Source of the DNA: Planctomycetota bacterium
GTDB taxonomy: Bacteria; Planctomycetota; PUPC01; JACPCR01
NCBI GenBank assembly: GCA_027625095.1
Contig: JAQBXN010000023.1
Span: 1 to 64,000, forward strand
Direction of reading: 5' to 3'
DNA: 64,000 nt
Part shown: positions 26,865 to 34,421 of the stretch, one piece after another
Layout: each line of letters opens with the position of its first letter
Numbering within the stretch: position 1 is the stretch's first letter
The notes under the pieces: model-generated
The model's database searches: none
The model's input: only the letters and a program-made list of their open reading frames with translations
What the model was told of the DNA's origin: nothing
Translations under genes and position numbers: made by a program

Positions 26865-28664
26865 TCAAAGAATCCTGAAATGCCCGATCAGATTGGGCAG
26901 GTCTGCACTTTCAAAGGCTACTTCGACCTCTGAGTTCAAATCCAGATTCTCATTCGAATAGATATGCGCCTCGAATCCAATTTCGGGCAGTAGTGTGATG
27001 ACCTGTTGTCGACGTTGTCCGACCACAATTCCTTTGCCGCGCCATTCCTTCTGCGATTGCAGATAAACCAGAGTCCAATGCTGCCTGGAGTTTCGTTCTG
27101 CGCGCCGTAGTTCGGAAGTCAGTGCCTCTGCGGCGCCCACGCGTTCGAGTAGAGCCTGGGAAGGGATCAAAGACCCATTATTCAGATGGGCCCGGAGCTG
27201 TTGGTGCACCACAAGATCCAGGTAGCGCCTGAGAGGGCTGGTGGCCTGGACGTAGGCATCGATGCCGAGTCCGCCATGCGGTGAAGGAATGCTGCGGAGT
27301 TGGCTGCGCTTGAGAGTTCGCCGAAGAGCGAACATCCCGGCGGTGTCGCCTGGCCGCTCATCCGTTGCCGTTGGTTCCTGTGTACTGAATGGCAGGGGGA
27401 TCTCGTTCTCCGTGGCGTATCTTGCCACAGCCTCACCAGCGAGAAGCATAGACTCCATGACCAGGCCCCGGCTTTTATGTGCCGGCAGAGGAGTGATCGT
27501 CACCTCGCCCTGATCCACTCGTACTTTTACCTCCGGCAGATTGATCTCCACTGCGCCGTTACGACGACGGCGGTCCGCCAGTTTCTCTGACAGATTCAAC
27601 AATTCTGCAAAGGGTGATTGGGAAAGCCGGTTTTCCGCTTCCTCGTAGGTGAGTCGTTGAACCCGCGCCAGCGAGCGCTGCACCTCAACTCCCTCGATTT
27701 GTAAGTCCTCCGTGAGCGAAATTTTAAATGAAAGCGCGGGCGAAACGTCATGCAGCCCCAACCCCAACTGCCTGGTCGCCGATTCAGGCAGCATGTGAAT
27801 GACCTGTTCTGGCAGATATAGATTTGATGCCCGGGAACGTGCTTCAAGATCCGCGGCTGAGTCTGGACTGACCAGCGCAGCGACGTCTGCCACGTGGACC
27901 CAGAGCGTGTTCCCATCCAGGCTGAGGGCGTCATCGGGATCGGTGCTGCCTTCGTCATCGATAGCGAAGGCGGCGAGATCCGTGAGGTCGAGGCGGTCCT
28001 CTTCCGGTAAACCGGGCAGCTCGGCAATGGCTGCGATCAGGCTGATGCCCTCTCTTGCCGGGTAAGGATTTCTTGATACATCCCAGTGACCGATTTGCAG
28101 AAGAAGAGAATGCGCGTTCTCAGGCGTTTCCCCTCGGGTGAGTTCCTTTAACAGGCGACTTGATTTTGATTGGCCCGTCGCAAGCGCTTCGACTTCCTGC
28201 AGGTACCGCTCGTCACCCGTGACAATGCTTCCGGCCTCGATTCTCTGTTTGAACTCTTCCCAGGAATTTCTTTCACGCTCTTTGCCTTCTCGGCGGGCGC
28301 GCTCTGTTCCGACTTCTTGTTCGGTCCGGGCACGAATCTTGTCTGGCGTCCCCACGAAATAAAGTCCATCCGCCACGGCCTCCCAAGCCGCCCAGGCGGT
28401 GGCTGGAGTAAATTCATTGAATGCCAGTTCTGCGAATTCCGAAAGGTTGATGGTTTCGCCGGTGAGCATTTCCCAGGCAGTCTTCAAATCACCCTCACAT
28501 GGAATCAGCTCACCCAGTGTTTTGGTCGGGCCAGGATGCAGGAGGTGGACGTCCTTCTGCCGCACTTTCTGTGTCTTGCCGCCTGCAAGCCCTATCTCGA
28601 GTCGATCCCCGGCATTGACCACAATCGCTGGTTGCTCTTTGTATAGGACGAGGCTGTCTTTCAT
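26865..28664 (-). CDS. RNB-domain 3'-5' exoribonuclease (RNase II/R family)
   Basis: A 599-residue exoribonuclease. The catalytic RNB domain spans about 190-510: the metal-binding loop AIDDEGSTDPDDALSL holds the conserved aspartates, followed by LWVHVADVAALV and a LYLPEQVIHMLP strand. The last 80 residues form an S1-like RNA-binding barrel (GKGIVVGQRRQQVITLLP). It lacks the Lys-rich tail and cold-shock pair of classical RNase R and is shorter, closer to the RNase II-like proteins of cyanobacteria and plastids. It degrades single-stranded RNA to short ends. The start at 28664 is preferred over 28715, which would run into the terminator of the tRNA. It lies just downstream of tRNA-Cys on the same strand. 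Confidence 0.92.
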   Translation of the reverse strand: MKDSLVLYKEQPAIVVNAGDRLEIGLAGGKTQKVRQKDVHLLHPGPTKTLGELIPCEGDLKTAWEMLTGETINLSEFAELAFNEFTPATAWAAWEAVADGLYFVGTPDKIRARTEQEVGTERARREGKERERNSWEEFKQRIEAGSIVTGDERYLQEVEALATGQSKSSRLLKELTRGETPENAHSLLLQIGHWDVSRNPYPAREGISLIAAIAELPGLPEEDRLDLTDLAAFAIDDEGSTDPDDALSLDGNTLWVHVADVAALVSPDSAADLEARSRASNLYLPEQVIHMLPESATRQLGLGLHDVSPALSFKISLTEDLQIEGVEVQRSLARVQRLTYEEAENRLSQSPFAELLNLSEKLADRRRRNGAVEINLPEVKVRVDQGEVTITPLPAHKSRGLVMESMLLAGEAVARYATENEIPLPFSTQEPTATDERPGDTAGMFALRRTLKRSQLRSIPSPHGGLGIDAYVQATSPLRRYLDLVVHQQLRAHLNNGSLIPSQALLERVGAAEALTSELRRAERNSRQHWTLVYLQSQKEWRGKGIVVGQRRQQVITLLPEIGFEAHIYSNENLDLNSEVEVAFESADLPNLIGHFRIL

Positions 28665-28683
28665 TCGAGTAAGCCGTGATAAC

Positions 28684-28729
28684 AAAAAGAAAAGGTTTGG
28701 AGCGTCGGAGTGCACGTTCCAAACCTTTT
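28684..28729 (-). terminator. Intrinsic terminator downstream of tRNA-Cys
   Basis: AAAAGGTTTGGA (28690-28701) pairs exactly with TCCAAACCTTTT (28718-28729), giving a 12-base-pair stem with a 16-base loop. On the minus strand the stem is followed by CTTTTTG (28690-28684). It lies 10 bases past the tRNA 3' end and before the exoribonuclease gene. The sequence could also terminate plus-strand transcripts (TTTTTATT), so it may be bidirectional. Confidence 0.85.
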
Positions 28730-28738
28730 TTATTCTGA

Positions 28739-28810
28739 AGGCCCCGAGCGGAGTCGAACCGCTGTACCTGGTTTTGCAAACCAGTGCCTAAGCCACTCGG
28801 CCACGGGGCC
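28739..28810 (-). tRNA. tRNA-Cys (GCA)
   Basis: A 72-base cloverleaf: acceptor stem GGCCCCG/CGGGGCC, D arm GCC-GAGTGGCTTA-GGC, anticodon stem CTGGT/ACCAG around TTGCAAA (anticodon GCA), T arm AGCGG-TTCGACT-CCGCT. The discriminator base is U (position 28739 on the plus strand is A), the known identity base for tRNA-Cys. The CCA end is not encoded. The gene begins three bases after the stop of the cinA-like gene and is followed by an intrinsic terminator. Confidence 0.97.
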
Positions 28811-28813
28811 ACG

Positions 28814-29314
28814 TCAAGCGGGCGGCGATTCTATTTTTTGGTCAAGCTTAGTCAAATACTCCAGAAGTGTTTCCAGAGCAGCGTCCGCTATGGAATCTTG
28901 TATCTCTGCACGGTCGCCTGAGAACTGAAAAGAGCGGGTATCAATTCCTTCCGCGGAACTGATCGATATGAACCCCGTGCCGATCGGTTTCGGAGATCTA
29001 CCGCGAATGGGACCGGCGATTCCTGACTCGGCCAGGCCAAGGTCTGTGCCTGCGTTCCTTCTGACTCCCTCGGCCATGGCTTCAGCCGCCTTTGCTGAGA
29101 CAGCGCCGTGCTCAGACAAATATTCCTCGGTCATTCCAAGCAGGTCCATTTTGCTCTGCTTGCTATATGCGATGATGCCCCGTTCGAAATAGCCGGAACT
29201 GCCGGGGACGCGGACTATCCGGCCGCATATCTGCCCGCCGGTCGTGGCCTCGGCGATGCCGATGGTCAGGTTCAATTTCGTGGCCAGTTCCTGGATCTGT
29301 TCTTCGATGCTCAT
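28814..29314 (-). CDS. CinA C-terminal-like (PncC-type) protein, altered active-site motif
   Basis: A 166-residue protein matching the stand-alone CinA C-terminal domain, which in PncC removes the amide from nicotinamide mononucleotide. The order of motifs is right: VPGSSGYFERGIIAYSKQSK, GAVSAKAAEAMAEG, ESGIAGPIRG, PIGTGFISI. The first motif, normally AESCTGG or AES-x-TGG and holding the serine tied to catalysis, reads AEATTGG, so that serine is absent. The lysine of YSKQSK is kept. It may use the neighbouring threonine, be inactive, or serve another role. There is no N-terminal molybdopterin-like domain. The tRNA-Cys gene starts three bases after its stop, so the two are probably cotranscribed. 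It is divergent from xylA. Confidence 0.85.
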   Translation of the reverse strand: MSIEEQIQELATKLNLTIGIAEATTGGQICGRIVRVPGSSGYFERGIIAYSKQSKMDLLGMTEEYLSEHGAVSAKAAEAMAEGVRRNAGTDLGLAESGIAGPIRGRSPKPIGTGFISISSAEGIDTRSFQFSGDRAEIQDSIADAALETLLEYLTKLDQKIESPPA

Positions 29315-29408
29315 GACGGATGGTGGTGGTTGACGTAATTTAACCCCAAGTTACATTTCGACATTCTTCACAAAATCCAACTTTTCAGACGCCTTGAGGA
29401 TACATGCC

Positions 29409-30719
29409 ATGCAGGAATTCTTCCCTGGGATTTCAAAGATTAAGTACGAAGGTACGGATTCCAAAAACCCACTTTCATTTAAGCATTACAACCCGAATCA
29501 GAAAGTGCTGGGCAAGAAGATGAAAGATCATCTTCGCTATGCGGTCTGTTACTGGCACAGCTTCAAAGGTCTTGGAGCGGACCCCTTTGGGCCGGGAACG
29601 ATTATTCGTGAGTACAACAACTCGAGCTGCCCCATGGAGGTGGCCGAGATGACCATGCACGCGGCCTTCGAATTCTTTACGAAACTCGGCGTTGAATACT
29701 GGTGTTTCCACGATCGCGACATCGCGCCTGAGGCGGATACTCTTGCGGAAACCAATGCCCGGCTCGATACGATCGTCAAGCTGGCGAAGAAGCTTCAGGA
29801 CGACAACGGTATGAAACTTCTGTGGGGAACGACGAACGCTTTTTCCCATCGCCGTTTTATGGCCGGTGCATCCACGAATCCCTCGCCGGCTGTCTTTGCT
29901 TATGCAGCTTCACAGGTGAAGAAGGCGATGGAGATCACGAAAGAGCTTGGCGGAGAAGGCTATGTATTCTGGGGCGGCCGCGAGGGATACGAAACCCTGC
30001 TGAACACGGACATGAAGCGGGAGTTCGACCACCTTGGCCAGTTCCTGAATATGGCCATCGACTACAAGAAGAAAATCAAATTCACGGGCCAGTTCTACAT
30101 TGAACCCAAACCCAAAGAACCGACGAAGCACCAGTACGATTTCGACGCGGGTAACTGCTACTCCTTCCTGCAGAAATATGGCCTGGCGAATGATTTCAAA
30201 CTGAATATCGAGGCCAACCATGCCACCCTGGCTGGGCACACTTTCGAGCACGAGCTAGAATTTTGCGTGGCTAATGGCATCCTCGGCTCGGTCGACGCCA
30301 ATCGTGGAGATCTGCTCTTGGGTTGGGACACCGACCAGTTCCCAACGGATATCTACGACACCACAAAAGCCATGTACACGATCCTCAAGGACGGAGGATT
30401 TACGACCGGTGGTCTTAATTTCGATGCCAAGATTCGTCGCCAGTCAGTGGATCCGGTTGACCTGTTCCATGCGCACATCGGGGCTATGGATGCATTTGCC
30501 CGCGGCCTGAAGAACGCGGCGAAAATGCTCAAAGAGAAGAGGCTCGCCAAATTCGTAAAGCAGCGTTACAGCGGATGGGATAATGGTCTGGGCGCCAGCA
30601 TAGAGGCAGGTAAGGAGGACTTCACGAGCCTCGAAGCACACACGCTCAAGCACGGTGAACCGAAGGTTGAAAGCGGCCGCCAGGAGATGCTGGAGAATAT
30701 TCTGAACGAATATATTTAG
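29409..30719 (+). CDS. xylA: Xylose isomerase
   Basis: A 436-residue class II xylose isomerase that interconverts D-xylose and D-xylulose (and glucose/fructose) with two divalent metals. Conserved features include [13 protein letters not shown] (catalytic His/Asp), [22 protein letters not shown] with the metal-site Glu and Lys, [18 protein letters not shown] (Glu/His), and [19 protein letters not shown] with the closing Asp cluster. The length and the N-terminus ([19 protein letters not shown]) are typical of the class. The start at 29409 has GAGGA eight bases upstream. There is no signal peptide. No xylulokinase is adjacent, so it is an isolated catabolic gene in this window. Confidence 0.98.
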   Translation: MQEFFPGISKIKYEGTDSKNPLSFKHYNPNQKVLGKKMKDHLRYAVCYWHSFKGLGADPFGPGTIIREYNNSSCPMEVAEMTMHAAFEFFTKLGVEYWCFHDRDIAPEADTLAETNARLDTIVKLAKKLQDDNGMKLLWGTTNAFSHRRFMAGASTNPSPAVFAYAASQVKKAMEITKELGGEGYVFWGGREGYETLLNTDMKREFDHLGQFLNMAIDYKKKIKFTGQFYIEPKPKEPTKHQYDFDAGNCYSFLQKYGLANDFKLNIEANHATLAGHTFEHELEFCVANGILGSVDANRGDLLLGWDTDQFPTDIYDTTKAMYTILKDGGFTTGGLNFDAKIRRQSVDPVDLFHAHIGAMDAFARGLKNAAKMLKEKRLAKFVKQRYSGWDNGLGASIEAGKEDFTSLEAHTLKHGEPKVESGRQEMLENILNEYI

Positions 30720-30789
30720 GCCTTCATTGGACACTTTCGATCTGTTCTCAGCGCCAGCCTGTCATGTGTGTTGACGCGGACCGTCACTA

Positions 30790-31482
30790 ATGGGCCAGCA
30801 GCTCGAACATCCGGCACTCTTGACCATGTCTGACCGTATTACCGCACGAGTTCTTGCAAACGAATACCTGGAACGTAACGAACCAACTGCATGGTTTGAC
30901 AAGCTCTACGCGATGGGCAAGGCGGAGACTGTGACAATTCCCTGGGCGGACATGGTTCCCAATCGGCATCTCTTGGAATGGCTGGAAGTACACCGATCTC
31001 GGAGCGAGGGACGTGCACTGATCGTGGGCTGTGGACTCGGCGACGACGCGGAAGAGCTAAGCCGCCGTGGATACATGGTCACCGCATTCGACATCGCGCC
31101 GACCGCGATTGAATGGTGCGGAAACCGCTTTCCTGATTCCGAAGTTGATTACCTGGTCTGTGATTTGTTCGACACCCCTGCAGACTGGCACATGGCTTAC
31201 GACCTGGTTGTTGATGCCTACACAATCCAGGCATTGCCGCTCCAACTCAGGTCTCGTTGTCTCCGGTCACTGGCTGAGCTGGTGTCGCCTGGAGGTGAAC
31301 TCCTTGTCATCACAAGAGGGCGGGGGGATGACGAGCCGGCGGAGGAGCTTCCCAGGCCGGTCTCCTTACAGGAACTGTCAGGTTTAAAAGAGGCTGGTCT
31401 GAAGGAGGTCTCGGTGGAAGATTATTTCGATAATGAGGACCCACCCAGACGGCGCTTCCGAGTGGTATACAGCAGGCCTTAA
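30790..31482 (+). CDS. Class I SAM-dependent methyltransferase
   Basis: A 230-residue methyltransferase. Motif I is ALIVGCGLGDDAEELSRRGY, followed by VTAFDIAP (acidic end of beta 2) and YDLVVDAYTIQALPL (motif II/post-II). The arrangement, with FDKLYAMGKAETVTIPWADM near the start, resembles the thiopurine methyltransferase/TehB-like group of small-molecule methyltransferases. The substrate cannot be deduced. ATG 30826 (MSDRIT) is an alternative start. Its stop codon overlaps the stop of the convergent VTT gene in the four bases TTAA at 31479-31482, leaving no room for separate terminators. Confidence 0.88.
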   Translation: MGQQLEHPALLTMSDRITARVLANEYLERNEPTAWFDKLYAMGKAETVTIPWADMVPNRHLLEWLEVHRSRSEGRALIVGCGLGDDAEELSRRGYMVTAFDIAPTAIEWCGNRFPDSEVDYLVCDLFDTPADWHMAYDLVVDAYTIQALPLQLRSRCLRSLAELVSPGGELLVITRGRGDDEPAEELPRPVSLQELSGLKEAGLKEVSVEDYFDNEDPPRRRFRVVYSRP

Positions 31483-32120
31483 GAACCGAGCTTCCCCTTC
31501 AATAACTGCATCGCCAGCACTGGGACGCCAATCGAAGCGGCCAGCACCAACCACAGATTGTCGAAGTTTTGAGCGATGGCGCCTGCCGCGGCGTAGACGA
31601 GCGAGATTCCAAGATTCGCGGTGGTTGTCAGGATCAGGAAGCGCTGCAGTTTCAGCCTGCTCATGCCGGCGAGGATGGTGGTGAATTCGGCCCAGACGGG
31701 CACGGCGCGAAAAACCACCAGCATCCAATCGCCAAATTTCACCGCATGGGCTTCCATCTCCTGCATTTCGTTCTCATTCATCCACCGGCTCGCCGCTCCC
31801 CTGGCTGCACTGATCCCGAGGCCGTAGCCAATGATGCAGCTCGCCGTCATCCCAAGGGCCGAACAGATTGCGCCAACCCAGAATCCGAGCACAGCGCCTG
31901 CGGCCGTGCTTACCATGCTGGAGGGTATGGGCAGCAAAACATCTGTCGCCAGTACAAGCAGGATCGTCAGCGCTGAAATCCAGGGGCGACGCTCCGCCTC
32001 TTTCAGCATGGATTCGATCCGACTTTCCAGCTCACCACCAAAGAGGAAGAAAGGGATCAGAATCATCGTCAGGAGTGTGAGCCCGAAGATTAGTAGCTTA
32101 ATCCTTACCGAAGGTGACAT
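31479..32120 (-). CDS. VTT-domain (DedA/TVP38-like) membrane protein
   Basis: A 213-residue inner-membrane protein with about five or six hydrophobic segments. The VTT signature is visible in the run from LPIPSSMVSTAAGAVLGFW to SCIIGYGLGISAAR, and the conserved Arg/Pro region VVFRAVPVWAEFTTILAG follows a short amphipathic stretch. DedA/TVP38 proteins are lipid scramblases or transporters, including undecaprenyl-phosphate recyclers. It begins within a possible 66-residue frame (32098-32298) and ends by overlapping the methyltransferase stop. Confidence 0.85.
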   Translation of the reverse strand: MSPSVRIKLLIFGLTLLTMILIPFFLFGGELESRIESMLKEAERRPWISALTILLVLATDVLLPIPSSMVSTAAGAVLGFWVGAICSALGMTASCIIGYGLGISAARGAASRWMNENEMQEMEAHAVKFGDWMLVVFRAVPVWAEFTTILAGMSRLKLQRFLILTTTANLGISLVYAAAGAIAQNFDNLWLVLAASIGVPVLAMQLLKGKLGS

Positions 32121-32298
32121 TCTCTAGATCAGCGATAAGGGTCGGATAATCCCGATAACATTCGTCGACTTGTGGATCTTTAATGGCAACGGGTTGGCTT
32201 TTTTCATATCGAATCCGCCAGGGACCGTTCCTGAAGAGTCGCGCATAATCCTGCGAGCATGAGGTACTTCCCCAATTTCTTATACCTCTTGGCGCCAT
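32098..32298 (-). CDS. Possible small protein ahead of the VTT gene
   Basis: A 66-residue frame (starting MAPRGIRNWG) that overlaps the beginning of the VTT gene by 23 bases, an arrangement common for coupled genes. The C-terminal half (DPQVDECYRDYPTLIADLEN) looks protein-like, but the N-terminal half overlaps another frame of similar quality and I see no ribosome binding site or family. It may be a remnant or chance. Confidence 0.22.
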   Translation of the reverse strand: MAPRGIRNWGSTSCSQDYARLFRNGPWRIRYEKSQPVAIKDPQVDECYRDYPTLIADLENVTFGKD

Positions 32299-32528
32299 AG
32301 TCGTGTGAAAAACGCATTTTGTATCCTCGGCCGGGACGCGCGATGGGATGGCCGGATATCGCGCCCGGAACTCGAAGGCTCTTTCGACAATACTGATTTG
32401 GGCAGGTCACGCTCCCCGACAAGGATTCTCCCTTCTCAAGAGTCTTCCCGTCGTCTACAATCCTGCCCCTGCGACTTCAAGATGGTTAATAGTTGGTAAG
32501 CAACGCGGCGTAAGAGACCCTACTGAGT
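32299..32528. other. Intergenic region before the histidine kinase
   Basis: About 230 bases between the minus-strand VTT group and the plus-strand kinase, which should hold divergent promoters. One short minus-strand frame ending in a hydrophobic stretch (KYLMLAGLCATL) crosses it but is not convincing. No hairpin with a T-run is apparent. Confidence 0.35.
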
Positions 32529-34280
32529 ATGTCCCAAACATTTTTGCCGGACAAACGAGCGCTCATCATTGATAGAGACCTGACCAGTCTCAATATTTTC
32601 GATCTGGTTCTGCCTGAGTTCGGGTATGAGATTGTGAATATGCAATCCGCCAGCGAGGGATTGGAGAGCCTGAAAGAAGAAGAGTTCCAACTGATTATCG
32701 TGGACCTATCCATTTCCCAGGCCCCATCTCTGGAATTCATTTCCAGCATTCACAAGCAGGCACCAAATCTGCCAGTTATCGGGATCGCAAGGAAGCTGGA
32801 TTCGCGCCGCCGATTCTTTTCGGGCCTCATGGCTGCATTCCTTCAGAAGCCGTTCACTGACGCGGATGTCCGGGCCACGATTAACCAAATTCTGGTTAAC
32901 CCAACAAAGCGTCTTCGTCATGAATCTGCGGTCATCGACCCCCTGGAGCTCAGGAACCAGAACCAGCAACTCAAGGTTCTTGTGGAGATGGCTATTGCTC
33001 TCGGTGAGGTGGCGGAGTTCGAGAAGCTCATGTCGCTGGTTATAGACCTCACTTGTATGGCCCTGGATGTGGAGAGGGGCACGGTATTCCTGGTGGATAA
33101 AGAAAAGAACGAGCTCTGGTCAAGAGCTGGCAGCGGACTCGAAGCGACTGAGATTCGCGTCCCAATCTCTAACGGCATTGCCGGGCGCGTCGCCCGAACG
33201 GGCCAGACGGTTCTCACGAACGATCCCTATGCCAACGAAGACTTCAACAGTGAGTTCGACCGCAAGCTTGGATTTACCACCCGCTCTATCCTCAGCGTCC
33301 CGATCAAGAACGCCAACGGCAATATTATTGGAATTCTCCAGGTGCTGAACAAGAATTCTGAAGATGGATTCAGTGCAGCCGACGAAAAGCTCCTGTACGG
33401 AATAGCGAGCATTGCAGCCGTTCGGCTCGAAAACACTCTTCTCCTCGAACAGATCGAGCAACAGAAAAAACTGAGCATGCTCGGCGCCCTCGCCGGCGGC
33501 ATTTCGCACGAGATCAAGAATCTGCTTGCTCCACTCAGCTTCGCAGAGCTGATCGCCATCAGGTATCCCGATGACAAGCAGGTATTAAAATATACCCAGA
33601 TGATCACGGATGCCCGCGACCACGCGATCAACCTGCTCGAGGAGGTTCGTGATATCGCCAAGCCTGTCCGGGACTACGAGGTCGAACCGATGTCGCTCGC
33701 GGAGGTGGTCAAGGAAGTCACACTCTTTCTTTCCGTTGACAGTCTGGTGAAACACATTGATCTTCGGCTCGATCTGGACGAGAAACTGCCGCCTGTCCCA
33801 CTCAATCGACGCAAGGTCAAACAGGTTCTCATCAACCTCATTCGTAATGGTTGCCAGGCCCTTGCAGACCCAAACACGGGTCACATTTCTATTCGCCTTC
33901 AGATGGATGACGGAGACGTCCTCCTTCACGTCGAAGATACCGGCAAAGGCATTCCACCCGAGCAGATCGACAAAATCTGGGAGCCCTTTTTCTCAACAAA
34001 GGGCGATGCAGGCACTGGATTGGGGCTCGACATCTGTCGCAAGATCGTAAACGCCCTTGGAGGAACGATCCATTGCACGAGTGAAGTTGGCGTCGGTACC
34101 GTCTTCACTTTGCGATTCCCAAGAAAATGCTACGAGGCGATGGAATCCTCTGAAGAAGTGTTGGGTGGCTTGGAATCGGTCGAAGTGATTGACCTGGATG
34201 ATGAGGACAGCGACTACGGTGCCGATATGGAAGTCATGGATGAAGATGAGATCGCAAGACTGATTGATGAAGAGACTTAA
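32529..34280 (+). CDS. Hybrid sensor histidine kinase: receiver - GAF - HisKA - HATPase
   Basis: A 583-residue soluble kinase. Residues 1-125 are a receiver domain with acidic pair IDRD and phosphoacceptor Asp59 (LIIVDLS); the usual Thr/Ser after strand 4 is Ala (VIGIARK) and the Lys (FLQKPF) is kept. Residues about 150-300 form a GAF domain (LWSRAGSGLEATEIRVPIS, SILSVPI). A short coiled coil leads to HisKA with His327 (GGISHEIKNLLAPL), then the ATP lid with N box NLIRNGCQAL, G1 DTGKGIPPE, and GTGLGLDICRKIV. The last 40 residues are strongly acidic. No membrane segment is present, so it senses a cytoplasmic signal, perhaps through GAF. The next gene, 140 bases on, carries a complete receiver domain and is a likely partner. 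Confidence 0.93.
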   Translation: MSQTFLPDKRALIIDRDLTSLNIFDLVLPEFGYEIVNMQSASEGLESLKEEEFQLIIVDLSISQAPSLEFISSIHKQAPNLPVIGIARKLDSRRRFFSGLMAAFLQKPFTDADVRATINQILVNPTKRLRHESAVIDPLELRNQNQQLKVLVEMAIALGEVAEFEKLMSLVIDLTCMALDVERGTVFLVDKEKNELWSRAGSGLEATEIRVPISNGIAGRVARTGQTVLTNDPYANEDFNSEFDRKLGFTTRSILSVPIKNANGNIIGILQVLNKNSEDGFSAADEKLLYGIASIAAVRLENTLLLEQIEQQKKLSMLGALAGGISHEIKNLLAPLSFAELIAIRYPDDKQVLKYTQMITDARDHAINLLEEVRDIAKPVRDYEVEPMSLAEVVKEVTLFLSVDSLVKHIDLRLDLDEKLPPVPLNRRKVKQVLINLIRNGCQALADPNTGHISIRLQMDDGDVLLHVEDTGKGIPPEQIDKIWEPFFSTKGDAGTGLGLDICRKIVNALGGTIHCTSEVGVGTVFTLRFPRKCYEAMESSEEVLGGLESVEVIDLDDEDSDYGADMEVMDEDEIARLIDEET

Positions 34281-34421
34281 ATCGGAGATCATCGCATGGC
34301 TGGCTGCGCAGGAACGGGCTGTGCCTGTATATACGATCTGGGAATGACATCCCTCTGATATCTCATTACAATCCCGAGCCGACCATGCTCAGGGAATTTT
34401 CCTATCATAGGAGATAAAGGA

